From the NCBI GenBank assembly GCA_023333565.1, contig JAJKFH010001094.1:1798001-1862000 (forward strand): 64,000 nucleotides of DNA. Reading direction: 5' to 3'. The notes beneath the pieces were generated by a model. That model was given only the letters and a program-made list of their open reading frames with translations, made no database searches and was not told the DNA's origin. Positions 51,567 through 64,000 of this stretch are shown here, one piece after another. This DNA is from Puffinus mauretanicus (taxonomy: Eukaryota; Chordata; Aves; Procellariiformes; Procellariidae). The position numbers were made by a program, and so were the translations under genes. Each line of letters starts with the position of its first letter. Position 1 is the first letter of the stretch.

Positions 51567-53467
51567 TCTTCCCACCTCACATTAGAGGGAATACCTGACT
51601 GAGGTGCAGAAGTGAATTCTCGAGGTGCTTTTCTCCTTTGCTAGGAGCGCTGAGAAGGACAGGGGAGTGCCAGAACTGAAATTGGAAGTGAGCGTCACAT
51701 TTAGCCTCTAGTAAAACCGCGACTCAAGATGTCTGGAGATGGCTCCTCCAGAAAGGCTCATAATCCCAAAGGTGTTGTCGCTGCAGTCATTTCCTGGGTT
51801 GAAAAGTCTAGCAGCCTTGCATTGTCTGTTGAAAAAGAGCTGAAATTTCCAAGTCAGCTTACAGGATACAAATGCCTCAGTTCTTCCCACCTAACTGTAC
51901 CTGAGGCATGTATTTTGGGAACACGATCCTCCTAAGTGCCATCTGGAGTTAATGCACGCAGAAAGGCACCGGCAGAAACTGAATAAGCCGACTGAGGTGT
52001 GAGTCACTCGCAAGAAGTGCCTGTAATTTTCCACTGGCTACCAACGGCGTCTAAGATGAATTGAGGTGCACAGATTTAGATGGGTGAATTTGGCCCCAAG
52101 TGTCAACATATATTTTAGGAATATTTTTACTGAGTATAAAGGTAGCCATTCCTTTTGTGCAAAAGGTTTTTCTCCCAAAACTCTCAAAGCTCTTTGGATA
52201 TAGGAAAATAAGGACAATGAATTGAAAGCCACAAGCTCCAAAGGTCTCAATTTTTAGGTGACCAGTCTGAGATATGCCTCAAATGGCAAGTACATCTAAA
52301 ATATCTGTGGGCATAGATGTACTAGTAACTAAGTTGAGAGTATAACTTCAGGTCTAAATTCTGTGTTCTAATCTGGAACCACTGGTGCTTCTTCCAATGG
52401 GTTATTTTTCTGTTCTGTTTTAAGTAAGCAGCAGGGAGAAGTATACAACTATGTATGTATTTCCAGATGTATCATTCTGAGTGCTTGGAAGTCCTATAGA
52501 ATAGTCATCCCATAAGCAGTAATGCAGTTGGGGTAATTTCACCACCAAGGTCTGATTTTTCAAGGAATTGGAGGTTGTTGTATTTGGTCCTGTACCACCA
52601 CGTATGCTGAGCCCATGTCTAGCTGGCGAAGGCAATGAGTTGCCTTTGCAGATCTTAACTAAGGCTTGGTTTCCATCAGTGTCACTTTCGAAGACGATGC
52701 AGAGTTGTTTGTTTGTGTGTGTTTGCTGATACTGATTTTTGTCTCCTGCTTACCTCACCCGCCTGCTGCTTCACAGCAGTTCCCATGAGTTAACGTTGTC
52801 CAATGTGTCTTCTTTGAGAGGAATAACTTAATAGTTTCACAAACTGCAGAAACAAAATAACCCTAAGCAGGGAATGAATGGTAAAGAACTGCCTTAATGT
52901 GCATAGACCAGTATGCCCAAGTAGGACATACTAGTTTGCTTGGCTGCTTCCACTTTTTTAATTTCCCAAACTTGATTTGATCACTAGCCAGCCTGTAAAT
53001 AATGCAGAAAATGGTACAGAATCCTAAAGCCTGTTGCAACTAGGATTTTTTTGACTCTTTGTAGTGTAATTCAGATCTGACCAAGCTTACATATCTGCTG
53101 ATCAGGAGTAGTTTGGCCTGTTCCCTCTGAGTTCTCATTGACACTGAGCACTGTGAAGACTCCATCAGTCTCACATTAACATTAACCAGCTCTATCAGAT
53201 TAAAATACACCCAGTCACATACACATGAACAAAAGCCCAATCTCACATCCATGTGAATGCCTCAAAAAGTCCAGTGAATGCAGTTCTAATGAAAGATTTA
53301 TATGGTTTTCAGGAAAGGGGGAAAGCTGATTTTCAACAACATCAAATAATAGTTACTCTTTATTCAAAAGTATATTTCATCTTTAACATTTATTTTCACT
53401 TGAGCAGATTGCTAATGACCGCTCATTTCTTCATAAAAAATGACTCCACTACATCTTACAGAATCTG

Positions 53468-53600
53468 TATTTAAAAAGGCATTGATAAATTGAAGGGAGT
53501 TCAAGGAAGAGAATCAAAAATGATTAAAGTGCTGCAAGTATTGACTTATGACTGAAGATTAAAATAATTGAATGAGTGTGGGCTTGCTAAACAGTTCTTA
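53468..53600 (+). mobile_element. Ancient CR1-like fragment
   Basis: The stretch around 53478-53560 (CATTGATAAATTGAAGGGAG, then CAAAAATGATTAAAGTGCTG, then TGACTTATGA) resembles the CR1 ORF2 part encoding the VQRRATKMIKGLE-like segment, heavily decayed. It lies about 1 kb upstream of the relic at 54535 in the same orientation, so both may derive from one old insertion. Confidence 0.5.
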
Positions 53601-54534
53601 CACCTTGGTTCTCAAAAAAGTAGGTGTTTGATTCTTTTTAATTCAAGTTTTAAAATTGAGAAAATTCTCAGGAAGAATGATCTAATCGTAAAGTGGATAC
53701 ACTTTTCAATTTAAAGACTCAAATTTTTTTCTCCCATAGCTACCTATCTTGCAAAATTCCTTACTTCTTAAATATTCTCATTGCTATCAATGAAGTGTTT
53801 TCAGGATAAAGAACTACCTAACCTTAGTAAGCATGACAGAACTTAATCTATTAAAAGTAAGCTTTGGAGAAATTTATTACTTGAATACAGCTCTGAATTC
53901 CCCATCTTCTGTGTGTGACAATAAAGATTCAGTTCATCAGATTAAGATAGCATTTAGAACTGAAGAACAGTTCATGTTTGGTTCTGAATCTGTATCTGGT
54001 GTCATGATGTGACTCACCTTTGTTGGTAAAAAAAAATCATATTATGCTGCTGTAGGACTAACAGAGAAAAGTAAACAAGAGGAAACCAGCTGCAAACGCA
54101 ATCCTCAGTTTATTGTTTCCCTACTTTGCCACTTTAGTTCTCTGTCATGAAGCCACTGTCATGCGAGGAGCAAAAAGAAATGTCGGAAAAGGGATTTATA
54201 AGTTTCAGCCCTGAGTAAGAGCCCTGTTTGACAGGTAACATTTGTGGAGATGCCTCTTAGGCTCAACTAATCCTCCATCACACCACATCCCAGAGTATGT
54301 GGAAATTAAATAAGCAGAAAAGATTTGTGAGGGCCATGTTGGGTTTTACAGTGAGGTGGGACATCAGAATCAGTTTATTAGGAAGGACGATTAAAATGTT
54401 AGCAATTATTAGAAAGAAATGGAGAGAGAAAAAGCAAAAAGCATCACGATGCTACTTTTCAGATACATAGTTTGCCCACGTGTTGGGTATCTTACCCAGT
54501 TTTGACTGAGCCCAGACATAGGACATAATAGAAC

Positions 54535-54990
54535 TAGGAAGACCTAGAAAAGGGTGACCAAGATGTTCAGAAGTGAATGCCTGGCTTTAGACAAGGGCAA
54601 ACTAAAGAGATCAGTCTTCACTTTTAAAAGAGAAAAGAGAGAGTATGGTATAGAAATCTCTAAGTCATGAATTGCATAGAGCAACTAAATAGGAAAGAGT
54701 TATTCGGCATGGGCTGCCCCTTGAAATTGTCAGAGCATAGCTTCAAAACAAGAAAGTTTTCTCACAGTCTGTAATTTAATTGTAGAACTTGTAGCCACAG
54801 GGAGCCGTGGAAGCAAAAAAATATAAATTAGTTCAAAACAGGACTAGAGAAATTAATGAAGGGTTGGCTTGGTGGTTTTTTACGGTAATTAAATTCAATG
54901 GTTTAGATGTGACCTCAGGCTGAGGAAGTCCCCTGGCTGCTGATTTCTGGATCCTGGGATGATGTGCCAAGGGAAGGATCACTCTAACAG
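54535..54990 (+). mobile_element. Ancient CR1-type LINE 3' relic
   Basis: Degenerate sequence on the plus strand follows the order of older reptile/bird CR1 3' ends. It runs from AAAGGGTGACCAAGATG, through a block like 'ctaaatcatgaat...aataggaa', a 'cacagtctgtaat...gaact' block and an 'attagttcaaaacaggactaga' block, to a GATGATGTGCCAAGGGAAGGATCAC end. No open frame survives. The identification is by remembered consensus and colinearity, and the subfamily is not assigned. Confidence 0.6.
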
Positions 54991-55959
54991 TGCCTTTAAA
55001 TGTTGTAAAAGTCTGCCAACGGCCATGGTTGGAGACTGTATACCATGTTAAATAGGTCTGACGCCATACGGTAAATCTTACGCTTTTGTGAAAGACCCTG
55101 ACTCCTTTTCCCTTACTCCCATCCAACATGATTTATTTCTTATATGAATATCCTGAGGGACCCAGATCTTGCGTCACACTTTAGAGAGGGAAATTTGTAT
55201 CAGCTACAGCGATATAAATATGTGCCTTTGCACATTATGTCTCAGATGGATTTCTAAGATATAGCTATGTGTTTTTCCTCCCTATTGTTATTATTTACTA
55301 TAGCATCCAGGGATCCCACTCAAAAATAAGGACATTGTGAAAATACTTAGTAAGAGAGATTCCTTGCCCTGGCACAGAAATTACAAAACTATTCAAGTGC
55401 AATGTTTTGAGGACCGCATCTTTTTCATGTGGGTTTTTTTTTTTTCCTTCTAATTTTATTTTCATAGGAAAAAAATAGTTTCTGGTTCTAAAATGCTAGT
55501 ATTTCTCCCAAAGTGTAAATGGTTTCCGAAATGGTTCCATCTGTAAAAGAATACAAACTAAACAGGCCTTCCATGTGCTGTAGTGTTGTCGGTGAGTGAT
55601 AAAACCTTTCTGTAGAGCAGTCACCGTGCCTTCCCTCCCTTAACTCTCTTCCCATCGTAATTCAGTTGGTGGGACCTGGCACAGAACACAAGATGGGCAA
55701 GAAGCCTTCTCTTACTGTGTTGGGCCTTAATAAGTCAAATTTTTTCCCTATCCTTTTTCAAACGTCTCCTCTAATTCCTCGTCTTTAAGTGTGTTTGTTT
55801 TATATAATCATCTGAAATATAAATCAAAGAATTGAAGAAAACAGACACACTAACACCTATTAGAAATGTGAGGCAGCATGTATTGTTCTTTCCCTGTTGT
55901 AACACTCTTAATCCACACCTCTTTTTGCTGTTTGTTGTCATCTTTCACTGTGTACATCT

Positions 55960-56061
55960 AATTTAGACTGGAAGCACCTCAGGGCAGGGTCTTGTCATTC
56001 TAGTTCTCTGTAAAGCATCAGGTTCACCTGTGGTGATGTATAAATAATAATAATAAAAAAA
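55960..56061 (+). mobile_element. Ancient L2/CR1-type LINE 3' tail
   Basis: The order TTTAGACTGGAAGCACCTCA, GGGCAGGGTCTTGTC, GTAAAGCATCAGGTTCACC, then an AATAAT-rich end at 56041-56058 is the classic 3' tail pattern of old amniote L2/CR1-like LINEs ('tagactgtaagctc...gggcagggact...gtacagcgcc...aataataat'). It is short and diverged, so the exact family is not assignable here. Confidence 0.6.
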
Positions 56062-57689
56062 TGCTGAGCCACACCACTCAAATGGGAAAGGTGTCAAAAT
56101 GGATCCAAGCAAGGACTCTTTTATTAATAACCCCCATACCTCTTATTTGCGTTCATGTAACTTTGTGGAAAATAAGATGCACACCTGAATAAACAGAGGT
56201 ATTGGATTGGGGGTTGGTTTTGTTTGTTTTTTTTTTTTTTTATTTGTTTGGATTTTAAGACATAATAATCTATGTGTTTGGAACAATTTCAGAGCCTGGG
56301 GCTGCTTACTGTGCTATCCTATTTATCCATCAAGATGGAATAATGGATGAAATAATAGAAAGCTAATAGTGTAAACAACAAAAGCGTGGGAATGAAATTT
56401 TTCCTAACTGGTGCTGGTTTTTGTAGAAGATATATTTCTGGTATTTTGATGAACTTTAGTCAACAGAAAAAATTTGTCAATAGGATAGGCGTGGTTTTGA
56501 TGCCCTGCTGGAAAAGGTGCATTTTCTTCAGTGAGACCACAAAGATGTAGTGGGTGCTGCTCTGTAATGTCCTGGTGGACACCAGGCTCTGCACATTCTG
56601 TCACCTCCCTAAGCCAGGTCATACCTGGTCAGGGAGTACTGGGTTGACTTGCCGTCAGCACGGTAAAGGCTGTCTTCCCATGTCTGCACAAAAATGCAAT
56701 AGCTGATACATATTAATGCTCTAACAGTAAAATAAACAAACAAACAAAAAGTACACACACAAAAAGCAAGAACAAAACACAGTATCACATCTGTGTTGAG
56801 GCATTTAATTTTGCATCATGCAACATTATTGTTTACGTGATTAATAGTGCTCAAGATCAGGGCTGAGCATATGTCACGCTGAATGGTGAAATGGGAAGTA
56901 AAAGCTTATTGGGAACTACTAAATCAATGTAAACTATTTTAACTGCCTTAAATTGGTGAGTGGAGCTATTTCTGTGTGCAGACAAGAGAAGGGAGTTTGT
57001 AACACTGTTTATAGCACTACTAGGGTCTTCACAAAAACAGTTGCACACTTTCGATAGACATCCATCAGAAATGGTTGCATTGGCAAAGATATAGGAAAGA
57101 GGTTGAAAAATGTCTGGAAGGCTGGAAAGTTTGCTTTGCATCTGGAAACTTAAAACGTCTGATGTCTCTAGCTGTAAAAAAAGAAAATTAATCACAGCCT
57201 ACAAGTGCCTAAATGAGGGAAGCTTTTGTGCTTACGGTAAAAGACTAACAGTAAATCAGTCTAACAGACAGAGCTATAGCTTCGGATGACAGGAAGCTGA
57301 AGTTACATGGTGAAATGATGCATTTTGATAAAAGCTGTGGTAATTAACCATTGAATAATTGGGAGTGCGCTAAATTTCTCTGTCCTTGAAGTCTTTAAAA
57401 CAATATTCTAATACCCAAAACGTTATCTTGTGCAAGTGGAAGTTGTGCTGCTCAGATAAGCATCAAAACACCTGTTGTTTATGTATGGGTAGTGCCTTTG
57501 TGCTCAGAAGGGTTATTTAAAGTCTTTAAATTAAAGGCATGCCAGAATCTTTGCTGGGTCAATATTAAGAGTTGTCTGTCTCATCCTCCCTGCCCCAGTT
57601 ATCTTTTCTGACTGTTTTGTAAGTTGAAGCACCACCTCGCACAATACAAGTTTGATTAGCTGAATCTGGCTTCTTCAATGCTCCTTCTT

Positions 57690-57830
57690 GTCTCCAGCAG
57701 AGCTGCATGTCTCTTGTTATTTATTTTCTGCATTAAATGCTTACAGTGTGCTTGGGGCTGTACAAGACATAAATATAAAGGGAGTCCATGCCTTGTAGGA
57801 CTTACTACTTGGAAGGCAGAGAGGAATAAT
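57690..57830 (+). mobile_element. Possible old L2/L3-like LINE fragment
   Basis: A stretch reading AAATGCTTACAGTGTGCTTG, then GGGGCTGTACAAGACATAAA, then GTCCATGCCTTGTAGGACTT parallels the known LINE segment 'ctactgtgtgccaggcactg...tccctgcc...gagcttac'. The match is colinear but weak. Confidence 0.4.
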
Positions 57831-60800
57831 AGCTTGGGTGTACGGTGCTGGTTGGTTCAGAAATAATGCATTGTTGTTTCAGGAATAGGTTGATGCTGGA
57901 GTCCAAGAGCCTGGGTCTGGGGAATGGGCGGGGATGAAGAGGAGGTAACCGGGGCTTGAACAACAGTTGACATGTCAGGGACAAGACATGGGAAGTTAGG
58001 GAGCAGAAGTCAGAGGAGGGCACAAAAGGGACATAGAGTACCACGGGGTGATAGGCATATGTGATAAGAATTAAGATGTGAACTGCAGTCTGAGGCACAG
58101 TTATACAGATCCTGGAAGTGAAGGAGGAGTTGCTTAAACTTGAGACAAGCATGAGAACCACAAATTACTAAATTCAGCAGAGAGGAGAAGGCAAGAGCAA
58201 GTCTCTCTCCTGCTAGAAGATTACCTATCTCTAATCTGTTTTACAGAGGAAGTTGTACCAACAGATCTTAAACAGCCTGTATGTGAATGGCATCAAGAGG
58301 ACACTTGCTGGGGGAATAACCATGAAATATTTATGATTTCCTTGATGACTTAGAATCTCTGTTGTCTGACTTTATTCCAAGTCTTTCCTGTCTTCAGGAT
58401 AATCATGTTTGTACTATAGTAAATCTTTTGCCTTCTATTTATGAATTGTACATAATAAGCACCACCATCAATTTATTTGGTGGTCATTTCAGCTGCTGGA
58501 AATATTTCATATCGCAGGTAGATCTGATTTCCCATATAATCTGAATCAGTAGCACTGACTGATTGTTAATTCTTTCATCTCAACCTCAGGATTACATGGG
58601 GGCTCTGAGCTCAAATTATGTTTAACAGCTTTTGACATTTTGGATGTAAGAATCATGAATAGCTGCAAATTGTTTTCTGGCTGATTTGTGTGTCTGTACT
58701 TTGGGTAGAGAAGAGGAAATCTGTAATGTCATAAGGTGTACAGAAAGCCACAGTGACAGGTGTAACAACCTTGCTACAGACTTCACACGCAGAATAAAAC
58801 AACATACCAAAGAAAAGGGATTGGAAAACAATCCTGCTACTTAAAGTAATTGTATTATTTGTAGGAAAGTAGTTTGTAGTATTTGTAGCTATTCAGAAAA
58901 TGCAAACTTAATTCTTCTTGACCTAATTCCGACATGCTGTTCAAAACCCATTTTGTTTAATACATTTTTATTATGCTGTTTGAAGGAGAAACTCATTCTT
59001 CACATAAATTGCTCCAGTGCTTCAAGACTCATGTAACTTGTTTAATCGTGATAGTTATTTGATAGCATTATCTAGTAATCACTTTATCAAACTCTGATGA
59101 TCACCCAGAAGCAGCTTTGGGCAGGATTGTTGAGAATAGTATGGATTGATGAAGACAGAACTATTTGTTATTACGCACTGAGCTCTGTGGCTTGTGGGCA
59201 GTAAATGGCACTGCTTTCCACATTTGAAACTGGAAAGATATATTCACTTCAGTATAACACTGCATTACGTCTTCTGAAAAAGGAAACTCTCTTGCAGTCC
59301 ATAACTCCTCTTGTTCTCCTCCAAAATAAAAAGCAAAGTTATTTTGCACTTATTTCATTAATGTGGCGGCCTCTCTGTAGTTATAACTGGAGCTTGCATT
59401 GTATCACAAACCTGATTTCACTCCTTTTCTCTCCCACCCTTCATGTAACCATCAGCGTTTCAAATCTCTCAAGAAACATCGCTTCAGTTTCCAGTTTTAC
59501 CTCACTGAATTGTCTCTTCAGGAAGCAGGTTTGGGAAGGGCTCTTCCATCACGACAAAGCAGGCAAAAATAAGTTTTTCCTCCCATTCATTGCTCTGGGC
59601 GTGAGGCCTCAGAGCAAGTGTCAGAGGCAACAGCAGTACATTTGCCAGCACCAGTGCTCCAGCTGAACAAGGCACTTGCTCTTCACATTTCTTTATATAG
59701 GAAGAATAGTGCAGCTACTGACATGCAGATATGTGAAATGTCTTCCCCCGCTCTCCCTCTCCCCCATAGAAACAGCACATTAGGTCTAATGTAGACAGTT
59801 AGTTTATACCCAAATTTACTTACAGAGCTAATGTTCATGTGGAAAAAAAAAAGGCAGTTTTTTTTGCATGTGAGTGAAAGTCACTGATTCCTAATAGAAA
59901 ATCTACTGCTCCTTCCCCATGTGACACATGAATGCAGATAAACACAGCAATATAGTAGGAGTGGGATAGGGACTCAAAAGACTCCCTAAAAGACATGCAG
60001 ATGAATTCACTCAAGTTAGCAGTTTATCTGGAGGTGAACTATGCTGATCAAGTCTCCTGAGCATGACAAGCAGGGATTTTACATAGCTAATGTGTTTTAT
60101 TTTGCCAGACCATACATTCAGGGCTCTCAGATTTGAGGTGCAAATGTCCAGTATAGACACAAACTGGACACAGTTGATTAATGCTCTTCTGTACAGAGAA
60201 CTAGACTTTTGATCCTTAACGTGGATGTTTGTATCTGGAATGCTTCCATTAACAGTCCTTTGAGGGAAGCACGTGTGCAGTAAATGAATGTAGTAATGTA
60301 TTGATTACTAAGGTTTTGAAAGCCTTCAGCCTCAGACTGTACTTTGGTGCAGGCTGCCAGCCAATGTTTGTGACCCCAGGAGCTGATCAATGACCAGGTG
60401 AATGCAGAGCTCCTGGAATAGTTCATAAAGAGGAGATGTCAGCGCTTCCCCAGGGGTCCCGCTGCAAGATGGGCTAAGGTCCGTGTGCCATCTGCTGATG
60501 CTGACCTTGAAAGCTCCTTCCTCACAGAGGCTTGGATTTCCCAGCAGCTCACACCCTGCCCGTGGTCCCATGGCGTAACTCAGTGTGGGAACCACGTTTG
60601 CATCGCTCACAGTATAGGGGAATTGAGTACAGGGAATCAGTACAGGAGAACTGAGCCAATCATCTCCCTGCCTGCTGGGACTGGGTGCCTTGTACCACTA
60701 AAACAGTCTCTCTTTTTGGAGTGCAAATTGTTTTGGCTACTCAACGTATTCTTGCATCCTTAGAATAGTTCCACGTCAATGGAAAAGGAGCCCACTGGTG

Positions 60801-61055
60801 GCAGTAAGGCCCCGATGCAGTAAATACAGAGGTGTTGTATCCTCTCCAGTGTTGCTAGTAAAGCATAGTGAGTAATTACATCAAATTCAACAAAAGCAGA
60901 GGAAATGCTCATTAAGCAGCTGTTTAGGTATCTGTTTGACCTTTTGAGGAATTTTCATTTCATGTCGGTAGGTGAAAAAGATGGATTGTGATCAAGTCCC
61001 TGATATGAATGTTGGATGTTTGTTTTCTCTTTTCCAGCATGTTGCAGATACACTG

Positions 61056-61190
61056 TGCAACATTGAGCCAGTCACAGACCTGTCTTGTGCATCAGTTTCC
61101 TTGTCAGTAAAATGGGATGCATCATCCCCTACCTGTTAACAGAATTAAGTCATTAACAGCTCTGTGATGCTGAGATGATATGGTGGCATA
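61056..61190 (-). mobile_element. MIR-like SINE relic
   Basis: GTGCATCAGTTTCCTTGTCA followed by GTAAAATGGGATGCATCATC and CCTACCTGTTAACAG follows the reverse-complement order of the MIR core ('cctcagtttcctcatctgtaaaatggggat...ctacctcacagg'). MIRs are old amniote-wide SINEs. Diverged but colinear. Confidence 0.55.
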
Positions 61191-62044
61191 TCCCACAAAA
61201 ATAAAAAAGGTAAATACTGAAAAGTGCAAGCCACCTCCTTCTTATATTTTGTAACTTTGTGCTTGTGCCTTATTTGTAGATTCTTTCCTGTCTTGGAGAA
61301 TCAAACAACATTGTTGGGTTTTTTTATATATTATAAGCTGCAGTGAATAACATATACTTAACAAAATTACCCACTGCATTTGCTGTGAGCAGCACCCCAG
61401 TTCCTTTTCACTTCTGACAAGAAGAACACTATCACCAAGAAAATCACCGACCTCCATTTCCACCTCACTTTTATTTGGCAGAAAACAGTCAAGTTTGCCA
61501 TTGGCTTCCTCTAGTATTGTTCAGCTCATCTGGTATGAGATCACATTAAAGAAGATTGTTGCAATTTTTCTCATCTTGTTGTGAAAGCACATACTGTCCC
61601 TATGCACTCAAGCCATACTTGAAGTATGAGAGATTGAGTGGACCTTATGAATGCTGAGTAAATATGTTGCTGCAATTAGGGCTTGAGAAAAAAAGTGTAT
61701 CCAGTATTTTCCATTCCTATACCTTTCATGTATAAAAGGTATACATGATCTTTCCCCTGGACACACAAAACTTAGCAGATAAAATAGCCTGGAAAAATTT
61801 ATCATATTGAGGGCCATTTTCTGTACTGGTTTACCTGCAGAACAACACAAAACCGCTGCTTGTAAAACAACAGAGAATCTGGCCCTGTGAATATTAAGAC
61901 TGTCATTACTAAACTAACCTACTAAAACTCTCATTTTTCTTTGCATTTTGTGCACAAAGCAGGGATGTCTGAAACACACTCTTCCAGAAAAGGGTGCTGC
62001 AAGATAGGAATCTCTTCTCCATGTCATGCAACGGTTTGATTTTG

Positions 62045-62140
62045 CATTTAAATAACATCTTCCACACAAGATCTTGCAAGTTTTTAAAGCTATTCATTTA
62101 GCCTCACAACAGCCCTGTAAAGAAGTTACAAATGAACAGT
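62045..62140 (+). repeat. Old amniote repeat scrap ('cctcacaacagccctgt' type)
   Basis: AAATAACATCTTCCACACAA, then GCAAGTTTTTAAAGC, then TAGCCTCACAACAGCCCTGT is colinear with the same old repeat type seen near 35660 (cacctt..cc, caaagcgctttacaaa, cctcacaacacccctgtgagg). Diverged, no frame. Confidence 0.45.
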
Positions 62141-62868
62141 AGATAACAGTAGATGTAATAGTAGATAACTTAATAATAGGTTTATCTTTCTTCTGTGGTC
62201 ACAGAGACCAACACAAAGCCCTGTTTCATTTTCTGGATGAATAGTAGTTTGTGATGCTTGCGGTTTTTGGATGGCAAACTAAGAGAGCTTGGGTTTCATT
62301 TTCAGGGAAAATGAACACCTGAAATTGTTCTTCATTTCAGCTAAAATTCTGAGTGCTTAGAAAGAAAATCAAGTGTGTGTGGTCTCAAATTAGTTTCCCA
62401 TAAACAGGGACTCTGTGGTCAATGAGCTACTTCAGAAAACATTACCTGAGGTACTTTGTCTAGTGTTACACAGGTTATGTCTAGCCACACAGATGCAGAT
62501 AGGCCCAAGCTCCTCTGTCTTTGCTTTGAGATGGCCAGGTATGAGATAGTCCAAGTGTGGAAGTGGAATGCATAAAGCTAATGGCCCACAGACGATCAGT
62601 TGAATTTCCAGTCTCCTGCCTGAAATATAATAAATAGCACTCTTCCTCTTACATCGCTTCAAAGGTGGCTCCAAGCTGTATTTTTTTGACCAGACTCTAT
62701 ATTCAGACTTTCTGTTTTAAATGCCATTACTGTAACTATCTGCTACGTGGAAGACAGAAATTAAAGAAATCAAGCTATTTAAGCAGCAGTAAGACCATTA
62801 TCCGACCCATGCTTTAATTGCTGAACAGCAACAGCAGAGTGCAGTCTTCAGAGTGCTAATGTCCATGT

Positions 62869-62936
62869 CTTGTTGCTCCAGGACTTTGGGAAGAGCTTTT
62901 TGCTTGTTGCTCCAGGACTTTGGGAAGAGCTTTTTG
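62869..62936 (+). repeat. Perfect 34-bp tandem duplication (two copies)
   Basis: Positions 62869-62902 are repeated without a mismatch at 62903-62936. The unit begins CTTGTTGCTCCAGGACTTTG and ends GAGCTTTTTG. Exact identity means a recent duplication, an expansion still polymorphic, or an assembly artefact. Confidence 0.95.
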
Positions 62937-63439
62937 CAAGTATGTTGCTATCTGACAATGAGAAGTACAGCCATTGTGCTGGCTGCATGGCTGCATTGAG
63001 ATTTTAATGGAAGAAAATGTTGCTCTTTACATTCACTCTTGTTGACTTTACATTGAAGTCAACAGGAGCTTTGTTGGCTGGGTTCAGGACCAAGTCTTAA
63101 TACCTAACAAATGTGTATGTTATTGCACATTGAAGATCTACTTTAGATTTGTTTCCAAGGTACCAGCAGTGAGGAGGACCACAAACTATTTTAAAAATGC
63201 CAAGAGTAGGTTGGTGATTAATGAGGAATTTATTTTATTTTGCAGTGTCTCTTATTTAACTGGATGCCTCTGGAGACTTGCTTTAAACAGCAAGGCACTA
63301 TCTTAGACTAGTATGGTAGATTTTCATCTCACGTTGACTACATTAAAGTAAGCTTCTATAAACAGACATCAATTACAACCAGTTTAAAGGGTTTTAAAAC
63401 GTAATCCAGCAGTGCTGCTTAACTAAATGAATCCTGAGA

Positions 63440-63860
63440 ACTGATCTCCAGTGAATTAATAGAGCAGTGTGTGGAGAGCTCACTATGAATCTGAGTTAAT
63501 GACTGGAGAAGATCAAATTAATTACAACTGTCTCTGAGGACCTGCAGGGAAGAACTCGGATCAGCTAAGGTTTGATTAACTCTTCAGGTACCAAATAGAG
63601 ATTTTCTACAAGTCATTTTTAAGTAATTGCTGTTAAGACAATAGTGTGAGACAACCTGCTATTTCTCAGATGACATGCGACCACTGTGAGAAGTGATGGT
63701 GCTGAATTTTACTGCACATTCCAATTTTCAATTAAAAAAACAGGGCTAAGTAATTTTTTATTTTCTTTTGTCTCTTTGTGTAATTGAAGAATTTATATAA
63801 AATATTAATGCTAATATCACGCTAAGATTATAACAAAGTCACTATATGGCATTTTCTGTA
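63440..63860. promoter_or_regulatory. Candidate conserved non-coding element
   Basis: AT-rich, repeat-free sequence with several homeodomain cores (CAAATTAATTACAACTG near 63515, AAGTAATTGCTG near 63622, TTTTCAATTAAAAAAACAG near 63724). It has no coding frame. The composition is typical of conserved intronic enhancers, but conservation was not tested. Confidence 0.3.
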
Positions 63861-63956
63861 CATGCTAATATAGAAACCATTGGGATGATACATTCTCAAT
63901 TTGGATAAACACACAAGATTCAACCACTAAGGTCCCTCTGAATTTTTGCACACATC

Positions 63957-63980
63957 ATTATTATTATTATTACTATTATT
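63957..63980 (+). repeat. (TTA)n microsatellite at the window end
   Basis: About eight TTA/ATT units with one interruption (TAC). It lies just downstream of the AT-rich block that ends the window. Confidence 0.8.
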
Positions 63981-64000
63981 CTCTAGGCAATTTTATTTGA

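Larger units (their letters stand above)
12722..64000 (+). other. POU6F2: POU6F2 intron, downstream part (continues past the window)
   Basis: The next POU6F2 exon should start with a Ser/Leu/Gln-rich segment followed by long CAG/CAA-coded glutamine runs. I did not find it on the plus strand up to 64000. The only CAG run, at about 39887-39900, is not followed by a matching frame. This intron therefore spans at least 51 kb and hosts the mobile elements listed separately. Sub-stretches not listed (roughly 14.2-20.2, 20.4-26.7, 27-32.8, 33.5-35.6, 39.7-44.8, 47.5-51.2, 58.3-61.0 kb) show only AT-rich sequence with chance open frames. Confidence 0.8.

Noticed and set aside
59205..59666. 153-codon plus-strand open frame
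   Set aside because: The composition is like translated intron (Leu/Ser/Ile-rich), with no family resemblance. A frame of this length can occur by chance in a 64-kb window.

Overview
The window looks like avian nuclear DNA. It is AT-rich and gene-poor. It carries a well-preserved CR1 LINE 3' end with the (CATAGAAT)n tail typical of bird CR1s, a solo ERVL-type LTR of a kind common in birds, and worn relics of older amniote repeats. There is no bacterial-style gene packing, and almost all short open frames look like chance.

The only convincing host coding sequence is two consecutive plus-strand exons of POU6F2, a POU-homeodomain transcription factor also known as RPF-1. They lie at about 11443-11534 and 12493-12721, with a 958-bp intron between them. 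They encode part of the region N-terminal to the POU domain. The POU-specific domain, the homeodomain and the Gln-rich exon expected next are not visible here. Nearly the whole window is therefore POU6F2 intron: 1-11442 upstream, 11535-12492 between the exons, and 12722-64000 downstream.

Region by region: 1-11.4 kb is intron with one MIR-like scrap, an 18-bp palindrome and a poly-G run. 11.4-12.7 kb holds the two exons. 13.5-14.1 kb is a solo LTR on the minus strand with a perfect 5-bp target-site duplication. 14-32.8 kb is intron with weak MIR-like traces and a tandem pair of perfect octamer (ATGCAAAT) sites near 20.27 kb. 32.8-33.5 kb is a 5'-truncated CR1 on the minus strand whose reverse transcriptase C-terminal frame is still open. 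35.6-39.7 kb holds old repeat relics. 44.8-47.5 kb and 63.4-63.9 kb read like conserved non-coding DNA, but no alignment was possible. Around 51.25-51.57 kb the minus strand encodes a broken segment resembling the C-terminal domain of an L1-clade ORF1 protein, which would be unexpected in a bird. 53.5-58.2 kb holds several ancient CR1/L2-type relics. A perfect 34-bp tandem duplication lies at 62.87 kb.

I found no tRNA, rRNA, CRISPR array or independent protein-coding gene. The most unusual signals are the L1 ORF1-like relic and the paired octamers inside a POU-factor gene.
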